Assembly (NCBI RefSeq): GCF_030649675.1
Contig: NZ_JAUTDR010000028.1
Span: forward strand, 639 to 53,583
Direction of reading: 5' to 3'
Length of the DNA: 52,945 nt
DNA from: Haliea sp. E1-2-M8
GTDB taxonomy: Bacteria > Pseudomonadota > Gammaproteobacteria > Pseudomonadales > Halieaceae
Shown here: positions 17,289 through 26,189 of the stretch, one piece after another
Position numbering within the stretch: the stretch's first letter is position 1
Layout of the letters: every line of letters begins with the position of its first letter
Notes under the pieces: model-generated
What the model was told of the DNA's origin: nothing
Seen by the model: the letters and a program-made list of their open reading frames with translations, nothing else
Database searches by the model: none
Position numbers and translations under genes: made by a program

Positions 17289-17795
17289 TCAACCGTGATA
17301 CTGATTGCCCTGTTGTAACAGCCAGTAAGTGATACCAAGCGCCAATGTGGTTGCTGCAATACCGATTAGGTACATGGGCGTCAGCGTATCGAAATCCAAC
17401 ACGATGACCTTCCGTGCAATGGCCATAAGCGCCGTGGCGACAACCAACTGAACGGGAAAGACGTTGGTACCCAGATAGAGCCGTATATTAATAAAAATTT
17501 CCACCGCAATCAGCACCGCCATGAAGGCGCCGAAGGTGAAGAAAATGTCGTTAATATTCAACAGCAGAAAAGGAGGGGCGATCAGTCTGTCGTAAATGAT
17601 ATAAACAACATCGCCAACCCCCCAGAGAATAACAGCGACCATCAGTACCGCAAGCACCCGAATCGCAAAGCGAATGATCCGGTGCAGGCTACGGAAAAAA
17701 GGATCAGGGAAATCAATTGGAAGCTCCTGATGTAATTCGTGCCGACTCTCTGCTCGCGACTGAGCAGGTGCTACTTCTTTATCGTGATCGGCCAT
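17289..17795 (-). CDS. PsiE family membrane protein
   Basis: A 168-residue membrane protein. After a charged 35-residue N-terminus come four hydrophobic segments (about 42-66, 76-100, 110-130 and 140-160) with the PsiE-family motif FFTFGAFMAVLIAVEIFINIRLYL. The E. coli member is induced by phosphate starvation and its biochemical role is unknown. An IS21 fragment lies directly upstream and may have replaced its native promoter region. Confidence 0.8.
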   Translation of the reverse strand: MADHDKEVAPAQSRAESRHELHQELPIDFPDPFFRSLHRIIRFAIRVLAVLMVAVILWGVGDVVYIIYDRLIAPPFLLLNINDIFFTFGAFMAVLIAVEIFINIRLYLGTNVFPVQLVVATALMAIARKVIVLDFDTLTPMYLIGIAATTLALGITYWLLQQGNQYHG

Positions 17796-17847
17796 TCAAT
17801 CTCTCCATAAAGCCTCCGAAAAACTTTCCGAATCGGCTCTTCATTAT

Positions 17848-17956
17848 TAAGGCCTATACCGCAACTGGTCGCTATCTGGCGATTGCTCATGCCCTTGCCC
17901 CATTTGAGGCGCAGAACTTCCTTGATTCTACGCATGGATAACCTCATCGCGGACAT
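17848..17956 (-). mobile_element. IS21-family istA fragment
   Basis: About 36 codons on the minus strand match the start of IS21-family IstA transposases, including RRIKEVLRLKWGKGMSNRQ and IATSCGIG, the first helix-turn-helix. After that the frame runs into unrelated codons that end inside the psiE start. The rest of istA and all of istB are missing, so this is a dead remnant. Confidence 0.75.
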
Positions 17957-18045
17957 CTGATCCCCTTTGCTTGAAAAGGGCCAGAATACCGGTTAGTTAT
18001 CCCGCGTCGATTGGCTCCTGATGAGACTCCCTGGCACGCAGCCGG

Positions 18046-18114
18046 GATGGCAGCTTTGCCGTGGAATCAGTGGTAGCATTCGCGTGGAATGGGTGGCAGG
18101 CTTGGCCTGGAATA
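18046..18114. repeat. Three tandem degenerate repeats of about 23 bp (IS21 end type)
   Basis: Three consecutive units share the pattern GTGGYAGS-TT-GCSTGGAAT: at 18046-18067, 18068-18090 and 18091-18114. Multiple terminal repeats of this kind occur at the ends of some IS21-family elements, where they act as transposase binding sites. The location just outside the istA fragment supports that reading. The copies stop 10 bp before the soxH stop codon. Confidence 0.55.
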
Positions 18115-18124
18115 CGCATCTTTG

Positions 18125-19129
18125 CTAGCTGCCTCCCAGTGCAGCTTTTTCCATTTCAACGTAAACACGATAGGCATTGGCCTTGTTGGACGCATCGAAT
18201 GCCGGCAGGTTCTCATAGCGGGACCAGTCCGTCTGTTCATAGGCATCTTCGAACTCAACCCACTCCTCAACCGCAGCGCCCATGCGGTCCCGGACATACG
18301 CAAGATAGTCATAGGTGAAACTCAGGGCCGCCGTGACATCTTCCGATGGCTTGCCGTGGCCGGGTATCAGTATACGGGGGTTCAGTTCCCTGACTTTCTC
18401 GATGGCCTTCATCCAGTTACGGGTATCCACTTCGGCGCTGTTGAGATACGGAACCCGGTCATTCTGGATAATATCGCCGGAAAACAGAACACCGGCGGGC
18501 TCTACCATCATCAGACTGTCATCCGGCGCATGGGCGGGACCCGCATGCACGATCCTGAACCGGTAATCGCCGGACTTCAGCATTATTTCCTCCGCAAAGG
18601 TAACATCAGGGGCGACTACTCTGGTGTGGTCATCTACCCAGGGTGAGAGAACCTGTTTACGCTGTTCCAGGCGTTGGTCCGCATCCGGGCTGCTGATATA
18701 GACATGGGATGAATCCTGGGCGATGACCTCCGCTTCCGTCAGCTCTTTGATGGCCTGCAGCCCATAAACATGGTCTGCATGATAATGGCTGATCACAACA
18801 TGAGTGATGGGTAATTCCGTCAGTTCGCGTATTTTATCGACCATTGCTGCACCGAGGCTGGGTGTTCCGAGGGCATCGAATATCACCACACCTTCGCCGG
18901 TGATGACGAATCCGGCATTGGCTGTCAAACCTTCGTTCTGCTCTCCCGGTACCCCGGAATGGCCCAAAAAATAGTAAACGTTGTCCACGCTCACTTGTTC
19001 TGCCTCAAACGGAATTGTGAGCGGCGGATAGTCCGGCGCGGAATCGGCAGCCAGCGCTCCCGATCCGATCAGCATTGCGGCAGCCGCAGCGGTGGACCTG
19101 ATGGAGATCTTGATTGTTTTTGCATGCAT
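18125..19129 (-). CDS. soxH: SoxH-like periplasmic metallo-beta-lactamase-fold hydrolase
   Basis: A 334-residue protein with a signal peptide (1-28) and the zinc motif HYHADH, followed by the HAGPAHAPDD, FSGDIIQ and IPGHGKP elements of the metallo-beta-lactamase fold. It matches SoxH / quinoprotein-relay zinc hydrolases, which accompany sox clusters but are not needed for the core reaction. A thiol-ester or persulfide hydrolase role is likely by analogy. It is divergent from soxC and shares its upstream region. Confidence 0.8.
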   Translation of the reverse strand: MHAKTIKISIRSTAAAAAMLIGSGALAADSAPDYPPLTIPFEAEQVSVDNVYYFLGHSGVPGEQNEGLTANAGFVITGEGVVIFDALGTPSLGAAMVDKIRELTELPITHVVISHYHADHVYGLQAIKELTEAEVIAQDSSHVYISSPDADQRLEQRKQVLSPWVDDHTRVVAPDVTFAEEIMLKSGDYRFRIVHAGPAHAPDDSLMMVEPAGVLFSGDIIQNDRVPYLNSAEVDTRNWMKAIEKVRELNPRILIPGHGKPSEDVTAALSFTYDYLAYVRDRMGAAVEEWVEFEDAYEQTDWSRYENLPAFDASNKANAYRVYVEMEKAALGGS

Positions 19130-19242
19130 TTTGGATACCTCTTCTGTTTTATTGCGCCATGTAAGTGCCTGTATTGGTCATGTTTCACCTCGGATCAGCC
19201 GTATTCCAAAGCCGGTTTTATCCACGAAGGTGGTATGAGGCC

Positions 19243-19254
19243 GGTTTCGAAACC
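19243..19254. promoter_or_regulatory. 12-bp perfect palindrome before the sox promoter
   Basis: GGTTTCGAAACC lies 2 bp upstream of the soxC -35 box, between the divergent soxH and soxC genes. A perfect palindrome at this position is a candidate operator for a dimeric regulator of both directions. Sox clusters are often controlled by the ArsR-type repressor SoxR. No soxR gene is in the window. Confidence 0.5.
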
Positions 19255-19256
19255 AC

Positions 19257-19285
19257 TTGTCACCCCGCACTGAGGGGTCTATATA
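19257..19285 (+). promoter_or_regulatory. Sigma-70-type promoter of the sox operon
   Basis: TTGTCA (19257-19262), a 17-bp spacer, and TATATA (19280-19285) form a near-consensus promoter about 100 bp before soxC. The spacer contains an inverted repeat CCCC-N7-GGGG, which may be another regulator contact. Transcription should start near 19292 and read through the eight sox genes and two more. Confidence 0.65.
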
Positions 19286-19386
19286 TAAAGTATATCCTTA
19301 CCAGAGAAACAACAAGGTTGTCGCCAGTGCCACACTGCGTGTCGGCCGACTGTCCCGAGAGGGCTTCGAAGGAGGAGGAAACCAAT

Positions 19387-20718
19387 ATGTTCGGCAAGCT
19401 CCGCCAACTCCACCGGGACCTGACCAAAATCGCCCTGGCAGAGTCAGATCGCTTACCTGCAGCAGAGCGCAGACGTTTTCTCAGAAGCGGCCTGTTCACC
19501 GCTGGTGGTGCCATGGTTGGGGGTGCTCTCGCAGGCGTTGCCCCAAAGGCCCTTGCAGCGACACAGTATCCGCCCGGGATTCCCCCGTGGACCCGGTCTC
19601 TCGGGCCGGGTGTAGTGACCGATCCATACGGTCTCCCATCGCCGTTCGAAAAGGAGGTCATTCGCAGGAACGTACCCTGGCTGACCGCCGATAAAATCTC
19701 GTCAATCAGTTTTACTCCACTTCAACACCTGAAAGGCATCATTACTCCGAACGGCCTTTTCTTTGAGCGCCATCACGCTGGCCGTCCGGAGATCGATCCT
19801 CAGCAACACCGCCTGATGATCCATGGCCTTGTGGAACGCCCGATCATTCTCTCCATGGAGGATCTGCAGCGATTCCCCAGCGTTTCCCAGATCAACTTTA
19901 TCGAGTGCCCCGCCAACGGCGGCATGGAATGGCGTGGTGCCCAGCTCAATTCCCTCCAGTTCCTGCACGGCATGGTGAGCTGTGCCGAATGGACCGGTGT
20001 CCGGCTGTCCACGTTGCTGCAGGAAGTAGGCATCAAGACGGAAGGCAAGTGGCTGCTGGCAGAGGGTGCAGACGGTGCCGCCATGACCCGCAGTATTCCG
20101 CTCGAGAAAGCCCTTGACGATGTCATCGTGGCTTATGCCCAGAACGGTGAGGCACTGCGTCGCGAGCAGGGCTACCCGGTTCGCCTGGTGGTGCCGGGCT
20201 GGGAGGGCAATACCCACGTGAAGTGGCTGCGCCGGCTGGAAGTGGGCGACAAGCCGTGGATGCAGCGTGAGGAAACGTCCAAGTACACGGACCTGATGCC
20301 GGACGGTACAGCCCATGGCTTCACCTGGGTTATGGACGCCAAGTCGGTTATCACTTCGCCGTGCCCCGAAATGCCGTTACAGGACAAGGGTATTCACCAG
20401 ATTGAAGGCCTGGCGTGGAGCGGCCGCGGCAAGGTAAAAACGGTGGACGTTTCGGTTGATGGCGGTCGGAACTGGCAGCAGGCGCAACTGCGGGAGCCGG
20501 TTATGTCCAAATCGCTGACCCGGTTTGCCCTCGAGTGGAAGTGGGAGGGCAATCCCGCCCTGCTGCAATCCCGGGTCATTGATGAAACGGGGTATGTGCA
20601 ACCGACGCTGGCTCAGCTCAGGCAGGTTCGTGGCAGCAATTCGATCTATCACAAGAATTCGATCCAGACCTGGCAGGTCAACGCAGACGGGAGTGTGGTC
20701 AATGTTCAACTTGCATAA
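19387..20718 (+). CDS. soxC: Sulfur dehydrogenase molybdenum subunit SoxC
   Basis: A 443-residue periplasmic molybdoenzyme. It has a Tat signal peptide (RRRFLRSGLF at 28-37, then a hydrophobic stretch), a sulfite-oxidase-type molybdopterin domain with the Mo-ligand Cys174 in FIECPANGG, and a dimerisation domain. With SoxD it oxidises the sulfane sulfur bound to SoxYZ. ATG at 19387 is chosen because AAGGAGGAGG precedes it and the Tat motif then falls correctly. The gene ends inside soxD (17-bp overlap). Confidence 0.92.
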   Translation: MFGKLRQLHRDLTKIALAESDRLPAAERRRFLRSGLFTAGGAMVGGALAGVAPKALAATQYPPGIPPWTRSLGPGVVTDPYGLPSPFEKEVIRRNVPWLTADKISSISFTPLQHLKGIITPNGLFFERHHAGRPEIDPQQHRLMIHGLVERPIILSMEDLQRFPSVSQINFIECPANGGMEWRGAQLNSLQFLHGMVSCAEWTGVRLSTLLQEVGIKTEGKWLLAEGADGAAMTRSIPLEKALDDVIVAYAQNGEALRREQGYPVRLVVPGWEGNTHVKWLRRLEVGDKPWMQREETSKYTDLMPDGTAHGFTWVMDAKSVITSPCPEMPLQDKGIHQIEGLAWSGRGKVKTVDVSVDGGRNWQQAQLREPVMSKSLTRFALEWKWEGNPALLQSRVIDETGYVQPTLAQLRQVRGSNSIYHKNSIQTWQVNADGSVVNVQLA

Positions 20719-21379
20719 GACACCACGCCTGTTCGCCGGAACCTGGTGCGGCATCCTTCTGGCTTCAATACCCCTTGTCGGTGCTGCAGAGCAGGCCGGG
20801 CACTACGGGTATGGTGAATCCGCAACGGATGAACAGATTGCCGCCTGGGATATCGATATTCGTCCTGACGGCATGGGGCTGCCAGAGGGCAGCGGTACTG
20901 TCGATGAAGGAATGTCCGTTTACGAGGCCCAGTGTGCGTCCTGCCACGGTGCCTTTGGAGAAGGCATGGAGCGCTATCCCAAACTGGCAGGAGGTGACGA
21001 CAGCCTCGCAGAGGACCGTCCCGAAAAGACAGTGGGAAGCTACTGGCCCTATGCCTCGACACTCTGGGACTACATCCACCGAACCATGCCGTTCTTTGCA
21101 CCGCAATCGTTGTCGGATGACCAGGTATATGCGCTGACCGCCTATGTCCTGAATCTCAATTACATCGTGGACGGCGATTTTGTGGCCAACAGGGAAACAT
21201 TGCCGAAGGTGGTGATGCCTAATCAGGATGGCTTTACCTGGGAAGACCCGCGGCCGGTCGTGAGCAACGAGCGCTGCATGAAGGACTGTAAAGACGAGGT
21301 GAACGTAGCCGACTCGGCGGCGGGCAAGGATCTGACACCGAGCACGACCGGTCCTCTCGACGAGGGGATAATGGAATGA
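20702..21379 (+). CDS. soxD: SoxD, short monohaem form
   Basis: A 225-residue periplasmic cytochrome c with a signal peptide (1-28), CASCH haem site (78-82) and probable distal Met in RTMPFF. It partners SoxC and passes its electrons to the cytochrome pool. SoxD of Paracoccus is a dihaem protein of roughly 380 residues; this copy has only one haem domain, as seen in other proteobacteria with short SoxD. A pair of Cys near the C-terminus (RCMKDC) may form a disulfide. It begins inside soxC. Confidence 0.88.
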   Translation: MFNLHKTPRLFAGTWCGILLASIPLVGAAEQAGHYGYGESATDEQIAAWDIDIRPDGMGLPEGSGTVDEGMSVYEAQCASCHGAFGEGMERYPKLAGGDDSLAEDRPEKTVGSYWPYASTLWDYIHRTMPFFAPQSLSDDQVYALTAYVLNLNYIVDGDFVANRETLPKVVMPNQDGFTWEDPRPVVSNERCMKDCKDEVNVADSAAGKDLTPSTTGPLDEGIME

Positions 21380-21431
21380 AGGCGGATCAGGAGCACCAGG
21401 CTCTACAACGCTTGCCCGGGAGGACTGCGTG

Positions 21432-21785
21432 ATGCGACAAGGGTTAATTTCCGTGTATCTGACCACACTCGTACTGAGTGTCACCGCGCCGGTGTTTGCC
21501 GAACCGAGCCAGGGTGACATTGACCGGGGGAAGGAACTCGCTTTCAGCCGGACTGATGGTAATTGCCTGGCCTGCCACCAGATGGATGACGGCAAGCTGG
21601 CCGGCAACATCGGTCCGGAACTCGCGGACATGAAATCCCGCTATCCCGACCGTGAGATTCTTTACAGACGTATCTGGGACGAGACCCAGTTCAACGAGAT
21701 GACGGTGATGCCGCCATTCGGAAGACACATGATCCTGAGCAAACAAGAAATCAACCGGGTCATCGATTACCTGTATACGCTCTAA
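21432..21785 (+). CDS. soxX: Cytochrome SoxX
   Basis: A 117-residue secreted monohaem cytochrome c (signal peptide 1-23) with CLACH at 45-49 and a distal Met in VMPPFG. It forms the SoxXA heterodimer that attaches thiosulfate to the SoxY cysteine. ATG follows GGGAGGA; a GTG one codon earlier is an alternative start. Confidence 0.9.
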   Translation: MRQGLISVYLTTLVLSVTAPVFAEPSQGDIDRGKELAFSRTDGNCLACHQMDDGKLAGNIGPELADMKSRYPDREILYRRIWDETQFNEMTVMPPFGRHMILSKQEINRVIDYLYTL

Positions 21786-21804
21786 GGGCGGAGGAGGAGT
21801 TACC

Positions 21805-22293
21805 GTGACTGACCAAAGGCGAAGAGGCTTTTTGAAGGGGATGCTGGGTGCAGGAGTAGCCGGCTTTGCGCTGGGTTCCGGCATCATGTCACTGAGAGTT
21901 CAGGCGGCAGCCACCCCGGACGCGTCCGACTGGCCGAAGAAGGCGTTCAATACCCCGGGCGTGGATGAAACCATTGCTGAACTGTACGAGATGGAGGCGA
22001 CTGAATCGGACCAGATCACCATGGATTTGCCGACCATTGCGCAGAACGGCGCGGTGGTGCCCGTGTCTGTCGAAACCACACTGCCGAACGTGACGAGCAT
22101 CGCGTTACTGGTCGACAGGAATCCCAATGCCCTGGCTGCCTATTTCGATATTCCGCAAGGCACTCTGCCGTTCGTGTCGAATCGCCTGAAAATGGCAGAG
22201 ACGACGGATGTTGTCGCAGTCGTGATTTCTGACGGCAAAGCCTACAAGGCGACTCAGAACGTGAAAGTGACCGTTGGCGGCTGCGGCGGCTGA
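21805..22293 (+). CDS. soxY: Sulfur carrier SoxY
   Basis: A 162-residue carrier subunit with a Tat-type signal (RRRGFLKGM then a hydrophobic run). It ends in the diagnostic GGCGG, in which Cys160 binds the sulfur intermediates on a flexible arm. It starts at GTG 19 bp after soxX behind GGAGGAG. It forms SoxYZ with the next gene. Confidence 0.95.
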   Translation: MTDQRRRGFLKGMLGAGVAGFALGSGIMSLRVQAAATPDASDWPKKAFNTPGVDETIAELYEMEATESDQITMDLPTIAQNGAVVPVSVETTLPNVTSIALLVDRNPNALAAYFDIPQGTLPFVSNRLKMAETTDVVAVVISDGKAYKATQNVKVTVGGCGG

Positions 22294-22318
22294 CAGCTAA
22301 CCGGACAGGAGAAGAACA

Positions 22319-22630
22319 ATGGCATCTAGTATCAGAGTTCGTGCAGTAGAGAGTGGCGGTGTAACATCGCTGAAAGCCCTGGTTCGACATCCCATGGATT
22401 CAGGCTTTGTAAAGGACTCTGCGGGGAACGTCATCCCCGCCAATTTCATCAAGGCTCTGACCGTTTCCCACAAGGGGAAAGACGTATTTGTTGCCCACTG
22501 GGGCCCGGCGGTATCCAAAGATCCGTTCCTGGAGTTTCGCTTCAAGGGGGCCCAGAAGGGTGACGAGGTCACCATCAGCTGGATCGATAACACGGGTGAA
22601 AGCGATTCAACCACGGCAACCATCGCCTGA
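22319..22630 (+). CDS. soxZ: SoxYZ complex subunit SoxZ
   Basis: A 103-residue beta-sandwich protein with no signal peptide, as is normal, because it is exported through the Tat signal of SoxY. Family features include an HPMDSGF segment near residue 25 and FKGAQKGDEVTISWIDN near the end. It lies 25 bp after soxY behind an AGGAGAAG ribosome binding site. Confidence 0.93.
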   Translation: MASSIRVRAVESGGVTSLKALVRHPMDSGFVKDSAGNVIPANFIKALTVSHKGKDVFVAHWGPAVSKDPFLEFRFKGAQKGDEVTISWIDNTGESDSTTATIA

Positions 22631-22681
22631 CGATTGTCGGCGGGCAGGACCATCCTGAATCGCCGATGAGGAGGATTGGAC

Positions 22682-23521
22682 ATGGTTAAAGCGAAAATCA
22701 TTCTGGTCGTTCTCGGTGCGGCGCTCGCAGTGCCTCAGGTATTGGCGGGCTCGACACCGGAAGAAGACCGGAAAGCAATGGTTGAATACTTCATGCAGAT
22801 GTTCCCGGACGTGCCTTTCGAGGGCTTCGTCAATGGCCAGTACGCGCTGAACGAAGACCGCCGCCGCCAGTGGGAATCCATGCAGGATTTTCCGCCCTAT
22901 GAATTTGCGGTCGCCGACGGCCAGGAGATGTTCGAGACGCCGTTTGCCAATGGCAAGACCTACGCCAGCTGTTTCGAAAATGACGGCATCGGTATTCGGC
23001 AGAACTATCCGTACTTCGACACGGAGAAGAATGAAGTCATCACGCTTGAACTCGCTATCAATCGCTGCCGCGAAGCCAACGGTGAGGAGCCCCTGAAATG
23101 GAAGAAAGGGGCCATAGCGTCAATTTCCGGTTACATGGCATCCACCTCCCAGGGTAAGCCGATCAATATCAAAGTCCCGGACGATCCCGATGCACTGGCT
23201 GCCTACCAGGACGGCAAGGAGTTCTATTACAGCCGACGTGGTCAACTGAACTTTTCTTGCGCCAGCTGTCATGTCCAGAATCCCGGAAAATGGATTCGGG
23301 GAGACTTTCTGTCGCCGACTGTGGGGCAACCGGCAAATTTCCCGGTGCACCGTTCGGATTGGGGTGAGATGGGGACGCTGCATCGCCGCTTTGCTGGCTG
23401 CAATACCAATGTTCGGGCAGAACCGTTGCCGGCCCAGAGTGAGGGGTACCGCAATCTCGAGTATTTCCTGACCTACATGAGCAATGGCCTGCCAGTTGTC
23501 GGACCGGCAACCCGGCCATAG
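22682..23521 (+). CDS. soxA: L-cysteine S-thiosulfotransferase subunit SoxA (monohaem)
   Basis: A 279-residue secreted protein (signal peptide 1-23) with one haem motif, CASCH (193-197), and the catalytic Cys240 in RRFAGCN that carries a persulfide ligand. The N-terminal domain has lost its haem motif and keeps Cys97 and Cys129, expected to form a disulfide, as in single-haem SoxA types. The start ATG at 22682 follows GAGGAGG. With SoxX it couples thiosulfate to SoxY. Confidence 0.92.
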   Translation: MVKAKIILVVLGAALAVPQVLAGSTPEEDRKAMVEYFMQMFPDVPFEGFVNGQYALNEDRRRQWESMQDFPPYEFAVADGQEMFETPFANGKTYASCFENDGIGIRQNYPYFDTEKNEVITLELAINRCREANGEEPLKWKKGAIASISGYMASTSQGKPINIKVPDDPDALAAYQDGKEFYYSRRGQLNFSCASCHVQNPGKWIRGDFLSPTVGQPANFPVHRSDWGEMGTLHRRFAGCNTNVRAEPLPAQSEGYRNLEYFLTYMSNGLPVVGPATRP

Positions 23522-23546
23522 TCAGGAATGGAGAGGGAGAATCGCA

Positions 23547-23852
23547 ATGAACAGACCTTTGCTGACAATCGGTATCTCGCTTGCGCTGTGTCTACCGCTG
23601 GCCGCACAGGCTGGCTCCAAAGAGGACTTCAATGACGTTTACTCAAAGGCCCAAAGCACTCACCAGGATGCCGGCACCTTCCAGTGGACTGTGACCTCGG
23701 ACCGGTTGAAGGCGGCAAAGTCCGCCGCTGACAACGGCAACTTTGAGAAAGCCGCGGCCATGGCCAATGAAGCCCTGAGGCTCGCCGAAGAATCCGTCGC
23801 ACAGCGTAAACAGCAACAGGAAGCCTGGCGCAACGTTGCCATAGGAAACTGA
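23547..23852 (+). CDS. soxK: SoxXA-binding protein SoxK
   Basis: A 101-residue secreted small protein (signal peptide 1-23, ending AAQAGS). The mature part is a single helical, Lys/Ala-rich domain. Position between soxA and soxB, size and composition agree with SoxK (SoxXA-binding protein), which binds single-haem SoxXA and raises its activity. This pairs well with the monohaem SoxA upstream. Confidence 0.8.
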   Translation: MNRPLLTIGISLALCLPLAAQAGSKEDFNDVYSKAQSTHQDAGTFQWTVTSDRLKAAKSAADNGNFEKAAAMANEALRLAEESVAQRKQQQEAWRNVAIGN

Positions 23853-23938
23853 CCCCGTACGCCGAACCTGACCAGCCTGCCCGGCACGGAACCGGGAAAG
23901 CTGGTAACTCCAATTACCAGAAAGGAAAGGAGAGTTCA

Positions 23939-25696
23939 GTGACCATTTCCCGCAGAGATTTCCTTATGGCCATGCAAGCGGCAGCCGTTGCCGGGCTCGC
24001 TTCGAAACTTGCTTTGGCACAAGGTGGCGAGGGACTGTACGACGCAGCAAAGTTCGGCAATGTCCGATTGCTTCATCTCACTGATATCCATGCCCAGTTG
24101 TTACCGGTGCATTTCCGGGAACCCAACGTCAACCTGGGAATTGGCCCCAACAAGGGCAGGGTTCCGCACCTGGTCGGGAGTCACTTCCTGAAGCATTTCG
24201 GCCTTCCGTCAGATACCCGACGCAGCCACGCGTTTACCTATCTCGATTACACCGAAGCCGCGCAGAAGTACGGCAGATTGGGCGGGTTCGCCCATCTCAA
24301 GACTCTGGTGGATCAACTGCGGGAGCAGGCTGGGGCCGGTAACTCGCTGCTGCTCGATGGCGGCGATCTCTGGCAGGGCTCCGGGACAGCGTTCTGGACC
24401 CAGGGCGAGGACATGGTTGAAGCCAGTAACCGCCTTGGCATCGATATTCTGACAGGGCACTGGGAATTCACGTATCCGGAAGAGCAGATTCGCAAGAACA
24501 TCAGCTCCTTCAAAGGCGAGTTCCTGGCCCAGAATGTTTTCCTGTCCGACGAAGCCATGTTCATGGGAGCAGAATCCTACGACGAAGTCAGTGGTCGCGT
24601 CTTCAAGCCGTATACCATCCGGGAGCTGGGCGGAAAGCGGGTGGCGATTATCGGCCAGGCATTCCCTTATACACCCATTGCCAATCCGTCCTATTTCATT
24701 CCTGACTGGCGTTTCGGAATTCGGGAATCCGAGATGCAGGCGCTGGTCAACGAAATCCGGGAGAAGGAAAAGGTCAATGCGGTCGTGGTCCTTTCCCATA
24801 ATGGAATGGATGTGGACCTCAAAATGGCAAGCCGTGTAACCGGCATCGATGCCATCCTGGGCGGCCACACCCATGATGCAGTGCCACAACCCACCGAAGT
24901 GAAAAACCCGGGCGGTACGACCCTGGTCGGCAACGCCGGTACTAACGGTAAATTTGTCGCGATACTGGATCTGGATATCGGAAATAACGGTGTCCGGGGC
25001 TACGAATACACGCTGCTGCCGGTCTTTTCCAACCTGATCAAGCCCGATCCGGCCATGACCAGCTTCATTGAAGAAGTCCGGGCACCGTACATGGACAAAC
25101 TGGGTGAAAAACTGGCCATCACCGACGACCTGCTCTATCGTCGGGGCAACTTCAACGGCACCATGGACCAGGTAATCTGCGACGCCCAGAGAAAGGTGCT
25201 CGATGCCCAGATTTCTCTGTCACCGGGATTCCGGTGGGGCACGACTGTATTGCCGGGTGAGTCCATCACCATGGACGACATTATGAACGCCACGGCCATC
25301 ACCTATCCGGAGACTTATGTCCGGGAAATGTCGGGCGCCGACCTGATGCTGATCATGGAGGATGTGGCCGACAACCTGTTCAACAAAGATCCGTATTACC
25401 AGCAGGGCGGTGACATGGTGCGTGTCGGCGGCATGGATTACACCTGTGATCCAACAGCTGCTATGAACAGCCGGATCTCGGACATGCGCCTGGATACCGG
25501 CGAACAGATCGAAGCCAACAAAATGTACAAGGTCGCTGGTTGGGCAACCGTGAACTCGCGGGCACCCGGCCGGCCAATCTGGGACGTGGTTGCTGACTAC
25601 CTGAGGTCGGAGAAGACGGTCAAGATTGACAAGTTCAATACGCCGACCCTCAGGAATGTAGCGGACAATCCCGGCATCGAAGACTACGCAGGATAA
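23939..25696 (+). CDS. soxB: Thiosulfohydrolase SoxB
   Basis: A 585-residue periplasmic dimanganese hydrolase of the 5'-nucleotidase/metallophosphatase superfamily. It has a Tat motif SRRDFL (4-9), the first metal-binding motif TDIHAQ (48-53), a second metal-binding GGHTHD region and GNAGTNGKF. It removes sulfate from SoxY-bound S-thiosulfonate. GTG start with AAAGGAAAGGAGAG just upstream. An 86-bp gap separates it from soxK. Confidence 0.95.
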   Translation: MTISRRDFLMAMQAAAVAGLASKLALAQGGEGLYDAAKFGNVRLLHLTDIHAQLLPVHFREPNVNLGIGPNKGRVPHLVGSHFLKHFGLPSDTRRSHAFTYLDYTEAAQKYGRLGGFAHLKTLVDQLREQAGAGNSLLLDGGDLWQGSGTAFWTQGEDMVEASNRLGIDILTGHWEFTYPEEQIRKNISSFKGEFLAQNVFLSDEAMFMGAESYDEVSGRVFKPYTIRELGGKRVAIIGQAFPYTPIANPSYFIPDWRFGIRESEMQALVNEIREKEKVNAVVVLSHNGMDVDLKMASRVTGIDAILGGHTHDAVPQPTEVKNPGGTTLVGNAGTNGKFVAILDLDIGNNGVRGYEYTLLPVFSNLIKPDPAMTSFIEEVRAPYMDKLGEKLAITDDLLYRRGNFNGTMDQVICDAQRKVLDAQISLSPGFRWGTTVLPGESITMDDIMNATAITYPETYVREMSGADLMLIMEDVADNLFNKDPYYQQGGDMVRVGGMDYTCDPTAAMNSRISDMRLDTGEQIEANKMYKVAGWATVNSRAPGRPIWDVVADYLRSEKTVKIDKFNTPTLRNVADNPGIEDYAG

Positions 25697-25699
25697 ATC

Positions 25700-26161
25700 A
25701 TGAGCAGGAATCTCGTTAGTGAATTAATGGTAACGATGCTGGGCCTGGCGCTTCTGGTCGCGGCGGGCACCCTTCACGCGGAACCGATGAGCGAGAGCAA
25801 GCCATTCGCCGAAAAATTTGTGCTTCTTCAACTGAGTGACGGTGAGGAGGAGAAGCAGAGCAAGGTGCTCAGTGTTGCTGGCAACCTGCTGGAACACTAT
25901 GGAACGGACTCGATAGATATCGAGATAATCACGTTCGGGCCAGGCGTGCGCCTGATGTATGCGGACAACAGCCGGCGGGAAAGGATCACCAGCCTTATGG
26001 CCCAGGGCGTCCGTTTCACCGTGTGTATGAACACCATCAGCAGCATCGAAAGAGCAAGCGGAAACCGCCCGGAGCTCCACCCTGAAAGCATCCCGGTCGA
26101 TGTTGGGGTCGCCCATATTCTGGACGAGGTCGAGAAAGGCTATGTTCTCGTCCGCCCATGA
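25700..26161 (+). CDS. Secreted DsrE-like protein
   Basis: A 153-residue protein with an N-terminal signal peptide (about 1-27) and a DsrE/DsrF-type fold: an N-terminal strand (KFVLLQLSDG), a central IDIEIITFGPGVRLM, and a Cys in RFTVCMNT where sulfur-carrying DsrE proteins have their active Cys. It starts 3 bp after soxB, so it belongs to the operon. A periplasmic sulfur-binding role is plausible by context. Confidence 0.75.
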   Translation: MSRNLVSELMVTMLGLALLVAAGTLHAEPMSESKPFAEKFVLLQLSDGEEEKQSKVLSVAGNLLEHYGTDSIDIEIITFGPGVRLMYADNSRRERITSLMAQGVRFTVCMNTISSIERASGNRPELHPESIPVDVGVAHILDEVEKGYVLVRP

Positions 26162-26189
26162 TCGTCTGGCCTTGAAAAGGAAGCGCACC

